64,000 nucleotides of DNA from Paludibacter propionicigenes WB4. GTDB taxonomy: Bacteria; Bacteroidota; Bacteroidia; Bacteroidales; Paludibacteraceae. The notes under the pieces were generated by a model, which saw nothing but the letters and a program-made list of their open reading frames with translations, was not told the origin of the DNA and did no database searches. The position numbers were made by a program, and so were the translations under genes. Shown piece after piece: positions 33,887 through 43,627 of the stretch; the stretch's first letter is position 1; the number at the start of each line of letters is the position of its first letter. Location of the stretch: assembly GCF_000183135.1 (NCBI RefSeq), contig NC_014734.1, positions 2,666,001 through 2,730,000 on the forward strand, read 5' to 3'.

Positions 33887-36256
33887 ATGAAATCACATAT
33901 CAAAACCTGGATTTTTTATGCGTTGATGTTGATACTATTCAGCCTCTTCACATACCTGTTGTTTGAGAAAGCAACGTCATTTAATGTTCCTAAACATCAT
34001 ACCGCTGAATTAGTAAGTAACGCTCAGGCTTCTGATAATTTTCAATTATTCAAGCTCTCATTATTGAACAATGTAGCCGAACCGGCTTCTATGTTGCTTC
34101 TGCAGATTATTTCTATTTTAATTGTATCGCGTATTTTTGGGTTCCTGTTTGCCAAAATGGGACAACCTACGGTGATAGGCGAGATTCTGGCAGGTATTGT
34201 GCTGGGTCCATCGCTGTTGGGCTATTTTTATCCGGACGCATTTCACTTTTTATTCGCTCCAAAATCCTTGGGTAACCTTTATATTCTAAGCCAGATAGGG
34301 CTTATTCTATTTATGTTTACCATTGGGATGGAGTTGAACCTGAGTACGCTACGGCAGAAGATAGGCGAAACCTACGTTATCAGTCATGCCAGTATTCTTA
34401 TTCCCTACTTTTTAGGCATGTTGTTGGCTTATTTCGTGTATAATGAATTTGCTGCCAAACAAACAGATTTTCTCTCGTTTGCGCTGTTTATCGGTATTTC
34501 GATGAGTATCACGGCCTTTCCGGTGCTGGCGCGAATAGTGCAGGAGAAAGGGTTGTCTAAAACTCATCTGGGTACTATGGCTATTGCCAGTGCAGCCAAT
34601 GATGATGTAACTGCCTGGTGTATTTTGGCTGCGGTTATAGCCATTGCCAAAACCGGAAGTTTTGTAAGCTCGCTGTACACCATTGGCTTTTCCATTCTTT
34701 ACGTAGTGATTATGTTGATGGTGGTTCGCCCGTTTCTGAAGCGGGTTGGTGAGATTTATAGCAACAGCGAGGTACTGAATAAAAGTATTGTCGCTTTTTT
34801 GTTGTTGATTTTGATTCTTTCTGCTTTTGCCACTCAGGTAATTGGTATTCATGCCTTATTCGGAGCATTTTTGGCCGGAGTGGTTATGCCTCAGCTTCCT
34901 CATTTCCGCAAGCTGATTATTGATAAAATAGAAGATGTATCGGTTACGCTGCTGTTGCCGCTGTTTTTTGTGTTCACGGGTTTGCGTACCGAAATAGGAC
35001 TGCTTAATACTCCTTACCTCTGGACTATCTGCGGAATTTTTATTTTGGTAGCCGTTACCGGAAAATTTGTGGGTGGAGCTTTTACGGCTCGCATACTGGG
35101 CGAAAGCTGGAAGGATAGTCTGTCGATAGGTGTTTTGATGAATACACGCGGACTGATGGAGCTAATCGTATTGAATATCGGTTACGAAATGGGTATACTT
35201 CCGCCTCCTATTTTCGTTATGCTGGTAATCATGGCTTTGGTCACTACTTTTATGACTACGCCGGCTTTGTCGCTTATCAATATGATTTTCCCGGAAAAAG
35301 ATGTAGAAAAGGAATATATTATACAGCAAACACAGGGAATCTTCAAGGCTATGGTTGCGCTGGGTAACCCCGAAAATGGTAAAGCATTACTGAATGTTGC
35401 CAAAACGGTGTTAGATGGTACAAAAAACAGCCTGGCGGTGACAGCATTACACATAACTCCCGGTACGGACACTAACCCGATTTACGGTGAGCAATTTTCG
35501 GTGGATAGTTTCAGGGGAGTGAATGAAGCTGCGACGGAACTTAATATTCCGCTCGAAACGGAATATAAGGTAACAGATAATATCGAGCTGGAAATAGTGA
35601 AGTCGGCCAATTACAATAACTTTGACTTTTTGTTGGTGGGGGCGGGGCTTTCGTTGTCGGGCATACCTTTCTTTAAAGAGAGTTCCATGTTTCGTAATAT
35701 TAAATGGTTGAACGCAATTATCAACAAAATATCCAAGCAACAGACTTTCTTTTATCCCGGCACGCTTATCAAAGACAAGACCCGGTACTTTATTGAAAAT
35801 ACCAATTGCAGCGTAGGTGTTTTTGTAAACCGGGGCTTTGAAGGAATTACTTCCACGCTGGTTCTGATACACGACGAGTCAGACGAGTTTTTGTTGCGCT
35901 ATGCCCGTCGTTTGATTAAGAATGACAGTGGCGTGAACATTAATATATTCGATACCAATAAACTGGCCTCAACGAGTGAAGTTATTCGTCATGGAATTCA
36001 TGAATTGCGCCAGCAGTTCCCCGACGAGGTAAAGGTACACAAAGCCAGCCGCATAAGCTCCAGTATTTTGTCGAAACACAGTTTCATGCTGATAAGTTAC
36101 CAGACCTGGAATTTGCTTTCAAATTCGGATAAGAAAGAGTTTGAATACATTCCGTCCACGCTTATTATCAATAAAAAAGTAAGTCGTTTTCATACCGGCG
36201 TACGCAATAAAACCGTATCAAACATATCCATCGATCCTGTGGGGGAAAGTTTGTAA
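33887..36256 (+). CDS. Cation:proton antiporter (Kef/CPA2 family) with C-terminal USP-like domain
   Basis: About 789 residues. After an N-terminal membrane segment (about 8-25) comes a Na+/H+ exchanger domain with some twelve segments (about 65-450), containing GQPTVIGEILAGIVLGPSLLG and the paired-Asp motif AAND-DVTAW (about 237-246). The C-terminal ~320 residues are soluble and resemble two universal-stress-type folds. It probably exchanges K+ or Na+ for H+ at the inner membrane. ATG 33887 (MKSHIK) is preferred; the longer frame adds 17 residues that do not resemble the family. A perfect 22-bp terminator follows. Confidence 0.9.
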   Translation: MKSHIKTWIFYALMLILFSLFTYLLFEKATSFNVPKHHTAELVSNAQASDNFQLFKLSLLNNVAEPASMLLLQIISILIVSRIFGFLFAKMGQPTVIGEILAGIVLGPSLLGYFYPDAFHFLFAPKSLGNLYILSQIGLILFMFTIGMELNLSTLRQKIGETYVISHASILIPYFLGMLLAYFVYNEFAAKQTDFLSFALFIGISMSITAFPVLARIVQEKGLSKTHLGTMAIASAANDDVTAWCILAAVIAIAKTGSFVSSLYTIGFSILYVVIMLMVVRPFLKRVGEIYSNSEVLNKSIVAFLLLILILSAFATQVIGIHALFGAFLAGVVMPQLPHFRKLIIDKIEDVSVTLLLPLFFVFTGLRTEIGLLNTPYLWTICGIFILVAVTGKFVGGAFTARILGESWKDSLSIGVLMNTRGLMELIVLNIGYEMGILPPPIFVMLVIMALVTTFMTTPALSLINMIFPEKDVEKEYIIQQTQGIFKAMVALGNPENGKALLNVAKTVLDGTKNSLAVTALHITPGTDTNPIYGEQFSVDSFRGVNEAATELNIPLETEYKVTDNIELEIVKSANYNNFDFLLVGAGLSLSGIPFFKESSMFRNIKWLNAIINKISKQQTFFYPGTLIKDKTRYFIENTNCSVGVFVNRGFEGITSTLVLIHDESDEFLLRYARRLIKNDSGVNINIFDTNKLASTSEVIRHGIHELRQQFPDEVKVHKASRISSSILSKHSFMLISYQTWNLLSNSDKKEFEYIPSTLIINKKVSRFHTGVRNKTVSNISIDPVGESL

Positions 36257-36270
36257 AATGTAATTTAGCG

Positions 36271-36318
36271 ATACAAAAAGAGAGCGAAAGATTTTTATCT
36301 TTCGCTCTCTTTTTGTAT
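36271..36318. terminator. Perfect 22-bp bidirectional terminator
   Basis: Arms 36271-36292 and 36297-36318 (ATACAAAAAGAGAGCG... and its exact complement) with a TTTT loop, between the convergent antiporter and C1B genes. The arm ends are A/T-rich so both strands gain a T-run. Confidence 0.95.
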
Positions 36319-36334
36319 ATTATAGTAGCATGTT

Positions 36335-37714
36335 TTAGTTCATGTAATCCCAAACAGGCAATTGAACAGGTTTTTGTTTCAGACTTTCGATTGCTTTTTT
36401 ATCGAGGTATTTACGATGAATCACCACGCGGAACAGATACTCATTGAACCATTCATCGGTAAAAGTGAGATATCCTTTGTTTCCTGCAGATTCTCCCCAA
36501 CTGTTCTCAAACTCCCATTTCATCGGCTTATCGTTGGCATCAACATCGCAACCGATAAGTGTCATGGCATGAGTAGAGCCACTTTGCTGAGTCAGGATGC
36601 GGGCTTTCTTGTCCATTTCCAGTTTCACCCCGAACAAAGACTCGTAATCGTACATTTTGGGGTCTAACACTCCGGTCTCGCGGTTTGCCTGTTTGCCCAC
36701 ATCGCACGATGCGTACATTGGTTCATTGGCCTTAATAGAGGCTAATGCTGCTTTTTTGATGTCGTCGTTAGGAAGGTTCAGATATACCCAGTTGATACCC
36801 TCAACGGTGTTACGGTCGTTTTGTATTTCATACATTTTATAATACTCACGTGTCGGGTCGTTCATTATCATGATATAGTTTTCCGGAGAGTAATCTGCAG
36901 GCTTAATGTCATTGTAGAACTGCTTTGGAGTGTAGTTTTTGAGCTCTTTTACTTCGCCTTTTTTATCTTTATAACGCCATGTGAAGGTGGTAGGCGGTTC
37001 GCCAAGGCACAAGGCCAACACACGATATACTTCGGCGAGAATAGTTTTCTTTTGTTGACGTACGTCGGTAGTTTTTTTGCCTGAAGCTACCATCTCGCGT
37101 AAATCATATCCGCCTTTTCGAAGCAGTTCGTTCAGTATTTTTACAAATTGACCGGTGTTGTTGGAGTGAGCTGTTTCGGGCATCACATCTTGCGGAACGA
37201 TACCGTATTTCTCGGCTGCGTTGAGATACAAGTTCCAAACACCACCATCGCCAACCGGTGATTTGAAGTACTGATTTACCGCTCTGTCGTCGAGCGATAA
37301 TTTACCGGTGCTGATAATATTTTCCAGAAATAGATTTGATTTTTCAAATAAATCCCAGAAGTATAAATAATTGTGCGAGAAATCAAATTTATCCAGTCCG
37401 TATTTGTCCATAGCCAACGGGCGCATTACATTCATGGAGGTAAACATCCAGCAGCGTCCTGAACTTTTTTGGTTTGTAATACCTTTTACGGTAACCCGGT
37501 ATTTAAAAAAATGATCGATTTTACCCTGTAAATCACGGTTCAAAGCCAGTGATTTGATGTTCTCATCGGTAGTCAAAGCATTTTGAATTGCCTTTGTACC
37601 GGGCGTAAGCGTAAAGGTGCTTCGGATATCTTTCAGATCGCTTTCAGTAATAGATTGAGCATTGGCGCCCAAAGCTGAAAGCAGCATAAAGGTGGTGAAT
37701 AGTTTGAACTTCAT
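36335..37714 (-). CDS. Exported C1B aminopeptidase (bleomycin hydrolase / PepC family)
   Basis: A papain-like cysteine peptidase of 459 residues with a signal peptide (about 1-19, ending ANAQS). The catalytic triad is visible: Cys88 in SGRCWMF, His382 in GSTHAMTL and Asn404 in ENSWGE. Cytoplasmic family members are common; an exported one suggests trimming of peptides in the periplasm or at the surface, fitting a proteolytic lifestyle. It follows thiL by 43 bp on the same strand and may be co-transcribed. Confidence 0.93.
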   Translation of the reverse strand: MKFKLFTTFMLLSALGANAQSITESDLKDIRSTFTLTPGTKAIQNALTTDENIKSLALNRDLQGKIDHFFKYRVTVKGITNQKSSGRCWMFTSMNVMRPLAMDKYGLDKFDFSHNYLYFWDLFEKSNLFLENIISTGKLSLDDRAVNQYFKSPVGDGGVWNLYLNAAEKYGIVPQDVMPETAHSNNTGQFVKILNELLRKGGYDLREMVASGKKTTDVRQQKKTILAEVYRVLALCLGEPPTTFTWRYKDKKGEVKELKNYTPKQFYNDIKPADYSPENYIMIMNDPTREYYKMYEIQNDRNTVEGINWVYLNLPNDDIKKAALASIKANEPMYASCDVGKQANRETGVLDPKMYDYESLFGVKLEMDKKARILTQQSGSTHAMTLIGCDVDANDKPMKWEFENSWGESAGNKGYLTFTDEWFNEYLFRVVIHRKYLDKKAIESLKQKPVQLPVWDYMN

Positions 37715-37757
37715 ATTCTCGGTAATTTGTAATTTTATAATATGCGGATAATTTGTT

Positions 37758-38783
37758 TTATTTCAGAGAATTCCAGCCTTGAGCCTTTAATTCAATTTCT
37801 TCGCCTTCGCGACCTACTAACTGTAAACCCAGTTCGGGTTTAGTCATGTGTCCAACAATGGCAATGCCTTCCATAGTCACTATTTTATCGTAGTCTTCGA
37901 GCGATACGGTGAACAATAACTCGTAGTCTTCGCCACCATTCAACGCTGCGGTTACAATGCTCATGTTGAGTTCTTCGGCCATGACTACCGCCTGATAATT
38001 AATAGGGATTTTATCTTCATACACCCTGCATCCGGCATTGCTTTGCGAGCAAATGTGCATCAATTCCGAAGATAATCCATCCGAAATATCCATCATGGCT
38101 GTGGGTACTACGTTTTTTTCGTGAAGGAGTTCAATTATATCTTTTCTCGCTTCGGGTTTTAGCTGACGTTGCAGGATATAATCCCGTCCTTCGAAATCAG
38201 GTTGAGCCTGATCGTTGGCAGCAAATACGATTTTCTCGCGTTCCAGCAATTGCAGACCCATATATGCCGATCCCAGGTCTCCGGTTACGCATATCAGGTC
38301 GGTTTGTCCGGCGCCGTTGCGATACACTATTTTGCCTTCCTCGCCTTCGCCAATACAGGTGATACTTATGGCTAGGCCGGTGAGCGAAGCAGAAGTGTCA
38401 CCCCCGATGAGATCTACTCCGTACTTTTTACAAGCCAACTCCATACCGGCATAAAGCTGTTCCAGATCTTCCACCGAAAAACGCTTCGAAACACCGATGG
38501 AAACGGTCATTTGTTTCGGTTGACCGTTCATAGCATATATGTCTGAAAAATTAACAACAGCAGCTTTGTAGCCTAAGTGCATAAGCGGAACATACACCAA
38601 ATCGAAATGAATGCCTTCCAATAATAAGTCAGTGGTAACCAACACTTTTTTGTTCTCATAGCTTAGAACAGCAGCATCGTCGCCAATTCCTTTCAAGGTT
38701 GATTCGTTCTGGATTTTGAACTTGTCGGTCAGGTGTTTTATTAATCCGAATTCACCGTAAGCTGATATTTCTGTTCGTTGCAT
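37758..38783 (-). CDS. thiL: Thiamine-monophosphate kinase
   Basis: ThiL phosphorylates TMP to thiamine diphosphate. The PurM-like ATP-binding pattern is visible: GDDAAVLSY (about 32-40), FSDIYAMNGQPKQMTVSIGV (about 78-97) and GGDTSAS (about 126-132). ATG 38783 (MQRTEIS) is chosen because the family N-terminus starts there; the longer frame adds nine residues read from the leader. 341 residues is normal. No TPP riboswitch is seen upstream. It lies downstream of the rpiB terminator. Confidence 0.94.
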   Translation of the reverse strand: MQRTEISAYGEFGLIKHLTDKFKIQNESTLKGIGDDAAVLSYENKKVLVTTDLLLEGIHFDLVYVPLMHLGYKAAVVNFSDIYAMNGQPKQMTVSIGVSKRFSVEDLEQLYAGMELACKKYGVDLIGGDTSASLTGLAISITCIGEGEEGKIVYRNGAGQTDLICVTGDLGSAYMGLQLLEREKIVFAANDQAQPDFEGRDYILQRQLKPEARKDIIELLHEKNVVPTAMMDISDGLSSELMHICSQSNAGCRVYEDKIPINYQAVVMAEELNMSIVTAALNGGEDYELLFTVSLEDYDKIVTMEGIAIVGHMTKPELGLQLVGREGEEIELKAQGWNSLK

Positions 38784-38789
38784 AATAGT

Positions 38790-38833
38790 TGTAAAAATAA
38801 ACTTTTCCAAAGGGTTGTCCTTTGGAAAAGTTT
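38790..38833 (-). terminator. Terminator of rpiB
   Basis: Perfect 15-bp arms 38799-38813 and 38819-38833 (AAACTTTTCCAAAGG and complement) with a 5-nt loop; on the minus strand it is followed by ATTTTTA. It ends only a few bases before the thiL ATG, so thiL needs its own start or read-through. Confidence 0.85.
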
Positions 38834-38889
38834 TTGGGGTTAGAATGAGATGTCAGAAACTAAGGATGTTTTATCTCTTAGTTCGCTGT

Positions 38890-39339
38890 TTAACAAGGGA
38901 TTTTGTCCACACGTGTTTTATGTCTTCCGCCTTCAAATTCTGCAGAGAAAAATGTAAAAATCATATCCAGTGCTTCAGACTCGGATACAAAACGAGCGGG
39001 TAATGAAAGAATATTGGCGTCGTTATGACGGCGAGCTAATGCTGCAATTTCGGGTTTCCAGCAAAGTGCCGCACGAATACCCTGGTGTTTATTCAATGTC
39101 ATGCTGATACCGTTGCCACTTCCGCAAATTGAAATACCAAAATCGAATTCTTTATTTTCGATAGCTGTAGCCATTGGGTGAGCGTAGTCGGGATAATCGC
39201 TGCTTTCGGCCGAAAAAGCTCCAAAATCTTTTAGCTTTTTTACGCCTTCGTCCTGAAGGTATTCCACAACTTTGTTTTTCAGTTCGTAACCTGCATGGTC
39301 GTTACAAATAGCAATTCGAAGGTTCTTAAATGGATTCAT
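38890..39339 (-). CDS. rpiB: Ribose 5-phosphate isomerase B
   Basis: RpiB interconverts ribulose-5-P and ribose-5-P. The NDHAGYELK block (residues 13-21) and the catalytic Cys72 in ISICGSGNGISM are present. ATG 39339 is preferred because the -7 element at 39364-39371 puts transcription start near 39357. 149 residues is normal. Confidence 0.95.
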   Translation of the reverse strand: MNPFKNLRIAICNDHAGYELKNKVVEYLQDEGVKKLKDFGAFSAESSDYPDYAHPMATAIENKEFDFGISICGSGNGISMTLNKHQGIRAALCWKPEIAALARRHNDANILSLPARFVSESEALDMIFTFFSAEFEGGRHKTRVDKIPC

Positions 39340-39363
39340 AAATACTGAGTTTTTATTGACTTG

Positions 39364-39371
39364 CAAAAGTA
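39364..39371 (-). promoter_or_regulatory. Putative -7 element for rpiB
   Basis: TACTTTTG on the minus strand, about 25 bp upstream of the ATG. Confidence 0.5.
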
Positions 39372-39601
39372 GAAATTAATTTTCAACTTCCACTAATTGT
39401 GAAGATAAAAAGCCTGAGTATGCAACCAGTTATCTTCTCCAATTGCTTCTCCATCTTATCTGTTATGGTTGTAATAATTCCAATAATTGTATAATTATTA
39501 CTTTTTTGTAGGACTAATTGCCAGTATAAACTTCTCGAACTGCACAGGTATCGGAATGATTCTGTCCTTAAAGTGACTAAAATTTCATAGAAATAATTCT
39601 T

Positions 39602-39688
39602 TTTGATACTGAATTTAAATGTTTTGATACAAAATGAGACAATAAATTGATAAAATATGACATAATATCATCAAAATAACTATATTTG
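39602..39688 (+). promoter_or_regulatory. Promoter region of the ATP-grasp operon with TTTTGATAC repeats
   Basis: TATATTTG at 39681-39688 is a good -7 element. TTTTGATAC occurs at 39602-39610 and 39623-39631, exactly 21 bp (two helical turns) apart, with a weaker ATTGATAA at 39647. A bound activator is possible. The 39340-39783 gap otherwise holds only AT-rich sequence; the leader would be about 90 nt. Confidence 0.5.
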
Positions 39689-39783
39689 CATTATATGGAT
39701 ATGTAGTCGCAAGAATATATTACATAATAATACAAAAATAGAATTGATTCTATCAAAAAGATTGTAAAACTAAAAAGCAGTAC

Positions 39784-41100
39784 ATGTATTCACTAGTAAA
39801 ACAAAGAGACACCGTCAACAAATGGATGGAGCGATTCGGGGTTCGTTTCGGAATTTATAAAGGTGGCAACTTTCACGAACAACTTTTTCCGTTCGATCCG
39901 ATTCCAAGGGTAATAAGTCACAAAGACTGGCTAGAAATAGAAGCCGGTTTAATACAGCGTGTAAATGCATTAAACATGTTTCTGGAAGATGTTTACAATG
40001 AGAAAGACATCGTAAAAAAAGGCATTATCCCTGAAGAATTTATTTATTCTTCGAGTGGATATCTGGCTCAGTGCGAAGGCATAACACCATCAAAGAAAAT
40101 TTTCTCTCACATATCAGGTATAGATTTAGTACAGGCTAAGGATGGAAAATGGATAGTGCTCGAAGACAATCTGCGTATACCTTCAGGAGCTTCTTACCCA
40201 ATGATTGCCCGAACGGTAACCCGTAAAGTTTCGCCCGAGACATTTAAAGAAAATGCAGTATTTGATAACCGGAATTATTCAACGCTGATCCGAAAAGCGA
40301 TGGATTATGTGAATATCGACAACGGACTGGAGGTGATTCTTACTCCCGGACGATATAACTCGGCTTATTTCGAGCATTCTTATTTGGCCGAAAAAGCAGG
40401 CGTTATTCTGGCTTTTGCCGATGATTTGATCGTGGAAAACGATACGGTATATTATAAAGGTCTGTTTGACAAGCGCGAACGGGTGGGAGTGATTTACCGC
40501 AGAATTTCCGATGAGTATCTTGATCCGCTGGCTTTTGAAAGTACTTCGCTGCTGGGTGTTCCCAACCTTATGCGTGCTTACGCCAAAGGCAATGTAGCCA
40601 TAATGAATGCGTTGGGTAACGGGGTGGCCGATGACAAAGGGATATATTATTTCGTGCCGAAGATGATTGAATTTTATCTGGGAGAAAAAGCTATTTTACA
40701 AAATGCGCCAACATATCTACCTTACTATGCTGATGATAAGAACTATGTGCTGGCAAACCTGAAAACCTTGGTCATAAAAGATGTGGCTGAAGCAGGTGGA
40801 TACGGCGTAATGTTCGGAAGAGATATGAACGACGAGCAACTGGCCAATATCACACGACTTATCGAAACCGAACCGAGGCGTTGGATTGCACAAGAAATTA
40901 TCGATTTCATCGACCTGGAAATTATGGAAGGAGAAGAAAAAGTGTTTCGGAAGTCGGATTTACGTGCCTTTGTTATCAGCGAAGCGGAAACCAAGGTTTG
41001 GCACAGTGGACTTACACGATATACTCGCAATCCAACATCGTTCATAGTCAATTCGTCGCAGGGAGGCGGGTTTAAAGATACATGGATAATGAAAAAATAA
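39784..41100 (+). CDS. Circularly permuted ATP-grasp protein
   Basis: A 438-residue member of the circularly permuted ATP-grasp family (DUF404/407 type). Visible blocks include VLEDNLRIPSGASYP (about 122-136), VIYRRISDEYLDPLAF (about 237-252), and the late AGGYGVMFGR and WIAQEIIDFI segments. Such proteins are thought to form amide bonds, probably on peptides, and are typically found beside alpha-E and transglutaminase-like genes, exactly as here (amidoligase clusters described by Iyer and colleagues). It opens a five-gene operon reaching to 44550. Confidence 0.92.
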   Translation: MYSLVKQRDTVNKWMERFGVRFGIYKGGNFHEQLFPFDPIPRVISHKDWLEIEAGLIQRVNALNMFLEDVYNEKDIVKKGIIPEEFIYSSSGYLAQCEGITPSKKIFSHISGIDLVQAKDGKWIVLEDNLRIPSGASYPMIARTVTRKVSPETFKENAVFDNRNYSTLIRKAMDYVNIDNGLEVILTPGRYNSAYFEHSYLAEKAGVILAFADDLIVENDTVYYKGLFDKRERVGVIYRRISDEYLDPLAFESTSLLGVPNLMRAYAKGNVAIMNALGNGVADDKGIYYFVPKMIEFYLGEKAILQNAPTYLPYYADDKNYVLANLKTLVIKDVAEAGGYGVMFGRDMNDEQLANITRLIETEPRRWIAQEIIDFIDLEIMEGEEKVFRKSDLRAFVISEAETKVWHSGLTRYTRNPTSFIVNSSQGGGFKDTWIMKK

Positions 41101-41201
41101 TAACATAGTTACTAAGGTATGGTTACAAGTAACGAGTATCTCTTTACTATTTTTATTTAACTCTAACTAAATCCTTGTAACACGAAACTAAAAAATAAAT
41201 T

Positions 41202-41897
41202 ATGCAAACATTAACAGCAACAAAAATAAACTCCGGCGTTTCGTCGGCAAAGGCTAATCGCCTTTTTTGGTTAGGCAGATATGCCGAACGTGTATACCTT
41301 ACTTTGCACATGCTTCGCAAACATTTCGACATCATGATAGATGAAGATAAAGACTCGTATATTGTTTTTTGTACTAAAATGGGAATAGAGAACAAGTACA
41401 TTTCTGCCGATGATTTTACAAGACGTTATTTGTATGACCTCTCAAATCCCGAATCGGTCATAAATATGCTTGAGCGGGTGAAAGATAATGCTATGATGTT
41501 GCGCGAAGAAATTATGACCGAGACACTTTGTTACATTGAACTTAGCATTGCTTACATGAATAAACCCGAGGTGCAAACCCGGGGAATAGAGGGACTTCAG
41601 CGGATTACTGATTATATGTTGGCATTTTGGGGCTCAATAGACGAACGCATTGTTGATAATCAGATAAGACACTCCATTAAATTCGGAAAATACCTCGAAA
41701 GTCTGGATTTGCATATTCGTTTCGACTATCCGTTTAACCGCGTCAATGAAATCTTTGAACGCATGCTTCACACTATAGAAAAAGAATGTTATATTTGTGA
41801 TGAAATGACTTTATTGACCCTAAAGCAGTATTTTACATTCGACGATTATAAAAATATAGGAGTATTGAAGCTTATAAATACCTTATTTCGAGCTTAA
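41202..41897 (+). CDS. Alpha-E domain protein (DUF403)
   Basis: A 231-residue all-helical protein. The family signature near the N-terminus, AKANRLFWLGRYAERVYLTL (about 17-36), is clear. Its function is not known but it is almost always encoded with the permuted ATP-grasp and a transglutaminase-like protein. Gap of 101 bp to the ATP-grasp gene, which contains GTTACAAGTAACGAG-type words, and 9 bp to the next gene. Confidence 0.92.
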   Translation: MQTLTATKINSGVSSAKANRLFWLGRYAERVYLTLHMLRKHFDIMIDEDKDSYIVFCTKMGIENKYISADDFTRRYLYDLSNPESVINMLERVKDNAMMLREEIMTETLCYIELSIAYMNKPEVQTRGIEGLQRITDYMLAFWGSIDERIVDNQIRHSIKFGKYLESLDLHIRFDYPFNRVNEIFERMLHTIEKECYICDEMTLLTLKQYFTFDDYKNIGVLKLINTLFRA

Positions 41898-41906
41898 CAC
41901 TAAAAA

Positions 41907-42686
41907 ATGATAAAACTACAGTATAGTTACAAGACCCGAATAACTTTTAGTGAAAACATATATAAACATCATTTCTTGCTGAGATGTGCGCCCAGTGTGT
42001 TTGATTTTCAGAAAATTATTGAAGAAAAATGTGTGATTTCTCCCAATGGAACTGTAAGCGTGGGAAGAGATAGCTTTGGAAACCTGATTTACGATGGTTA
42101 TATCGGAGATTTTCATAATTTTTTTGAATTTGAAGCAACGGGTATTGTTGAACAGAGCTATTACAGCATAGAGGAAGAGCTTAATCGCCTATATCTTTAT
42201 CCTTCCAAATACACCCTCCCAATGAGTAATATTCGAAGGTTGCTTGACGATGCTAAGTTGCCAACCAATGCAACTACGCTTGAAAAAGTGGTTTTTCTTT
42301 CGTCCAAATTGCGCAAGGTTTTGGTGTACGAATCGGGGGTTACTTCTATTCAAACTACCGCCGAGCAAGCATTGGAAATAGGCAAAGGTGTTTGTCAGGA
42401 TTTTGCTCATACATTGATTGCTCTTTGCCGTGGCAATGGCATTCCGGCTCGCTACGTAAGTGGTTTTATGCAGGGCGAAGGATTTACCCACGCCTGGGTT
42501 GAATACTATGAGGCTGGAGTTTGGTATGGTTTCGATCCCACACACGACCGCTGTATAGAAACCGGATACATAAAAATTGCTCATGGTCGCGATTACTCCG
42601 ATTGCGCATTGGATAAAGGTGTTTTTACCGGTATGGCTCAGCAAAATTTAGAAGTATTTTTAAAAGTTGAAGAAATTCATTCATGA
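41907..42686 (+). CDS. Transglutaminase-like cysteine protease
   Basis: A 259-residue protein with an N-terminal beta domain and a transglutaminase core in the C-terminal half. The catalytic triad is intact: Cys163 in GKGVCQDFAH, His195 in THAWVEYY and Asp210 in GFDPTHD. No signal peptide is seen, so it acts in the cytoplasm, probably hydrolysing or transferring amide bonds made by the ATP-grasp partner. The stop overlaps the next start by 4 bp (ATGA). Confidence 0.92.
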   Translation: MIKLQYSYKTRITFSENIYKHHFLLRCAPSVFDFQKIIEEKCVISPNGTVSVGRDSFGNLIYDGYIGDFHNFFEFEATGIVEQSYYSIEEELNRLYLYPSKYTLPMSNIRRLLDDAKLPTNATTLEKVVFLSSKLRKVLVYESGVTSIQTTAEQALEIGKGVCQDFAHTLIALCRGNGIPARYVSGFMQGEGFTHAWVEYYEAGVWYGFDPTHDRCIETGYIKIAHGRDYSDCALDKGVFTGMAQQNLEVFLKVEEIHS

Positions 42687-43627
42687 TTAAAACGATAATA
42701 TCTGAAGGACTTCCGGTAGATGAGCGGTTGCTGATTCGGAAGAAAGTAATTCAAAACGGAACAGGTCCAAAACGAATTTGTATTGTCACCGGTACCCATG
42801 GCGATGAACTCGAAGGACAATATGTGTGTTTTGAACTTATTCGCCGATTAAATGAGAATATTCAGTTTCTGGATGGAACTGTTGAGGTTTATCCGGCACT
42901 CAATCCGCTTGGAGTTGACTCTGTAACCCGCGGTATTCCGACTTTTGATTTGGACATGAACCGCATATTTCCCGGCGATCCTAATGGCCACTTGATAGAA
43001 CATACAGCTTACGAGATTATTCAGGACTTGCGGGGTGCCGATATGGTGATTGACATTCACGCCAGCAACATTTTTTTGCGTGAAATGCCGCAGGCTCGTA
43101 TTAACGTAAAGATGTCCCGCAAGCTCATTCCGTATGCAAAAATGCTCAATATCGATTTTATATGGATTCATGATGCGGCTACCGTGCTGGAATCTACACT
43201 GGCTCATTCGCTGAACGTGATTAAAACTCCGACTATCGTGGTGGAAATGGGAATAGGAATGCGTATAACCCGCGACTATGGTAACAGGTTGGTGGATGGC
43301 ATTTTCAATATGATGAAAAAAATGAAGATGTGGTCCGGTCCTGTCTCGAAAGATATCAGTCATCCAATGCTTTCTACTACGGGTGAGGTGTGTTTTATGA
43401 ATGCGGAAGCATCGGGTATTATTATTCCGTCGGTTTCACACTCCGTAGACGTAAAAAAAGGTGATTTGCTTTGTCAGATTGTTGATCCATTCGAGGGTGT
43501 GATTCTTCAGAATGTACTTTCACCGGTTGATGGAGTTGTTTTCACTTTACGTACTTATCCGGTAGTTTATGAAGGTTCATTGATAGCCCGAATTTTTTCG
43601 AAAACACCTTGTCACGATTCGTTATGA
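42683..43627 (+). CDS. AstE/AspA-family zinc hydrolase, intact active site
   Basis: A 314-residue succinylglutamate desuccinylase/aspartoacylase family protein (M14-like). Zinc ligands are present: His39 and Glu42 in GTHGDELEG and His126 in VIDIHASN, with DLDMNRIFPG (about 89-98) for substrate binding. The C-terminal part carries a biotinyl/lipoyl-like barrel pattern (GDLLCQIVDPFEGVILQNVLSPVDGVV). It would hydrolyse an N-acyl or isopeptide-like amide. Four-base overlaps with both neighbours. Confidence 0.9.
   Translation: MIKTIISEGLPVDERLLIRKKVIQNGTGPKRICIVTGTHGDELEGQYVCFELIRRLNENIQFLDGTVEVYPALNPLGVDSVTRGIPTFDLDMNRIFPGDPNGHLIEHTAYEIIQDLRGADMVIDIHASNIFLREMPQARINVKMSRKLIPYAKMLNIDFIWIHDAATVLESTLAHSLNVIKTPTIVVEMGIGMRITRDYGNRLVDGIFNMMKKMKMWSGPVSKDISHPMLSTTGEVCFMNAEASGIIIPSVSHSVDVKKGDLLCQIVDPFEGVILQNVLSPVDGVVFTLRTYPVVYEGSLIARIFSKTPCHDSL

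Noticed and set aside
38784-38890. TPP riboswitch before thiL
   Set aside because: The sequence upstream is the rpiB terminator hairpin; no CTGAGA / TPP box was seen.
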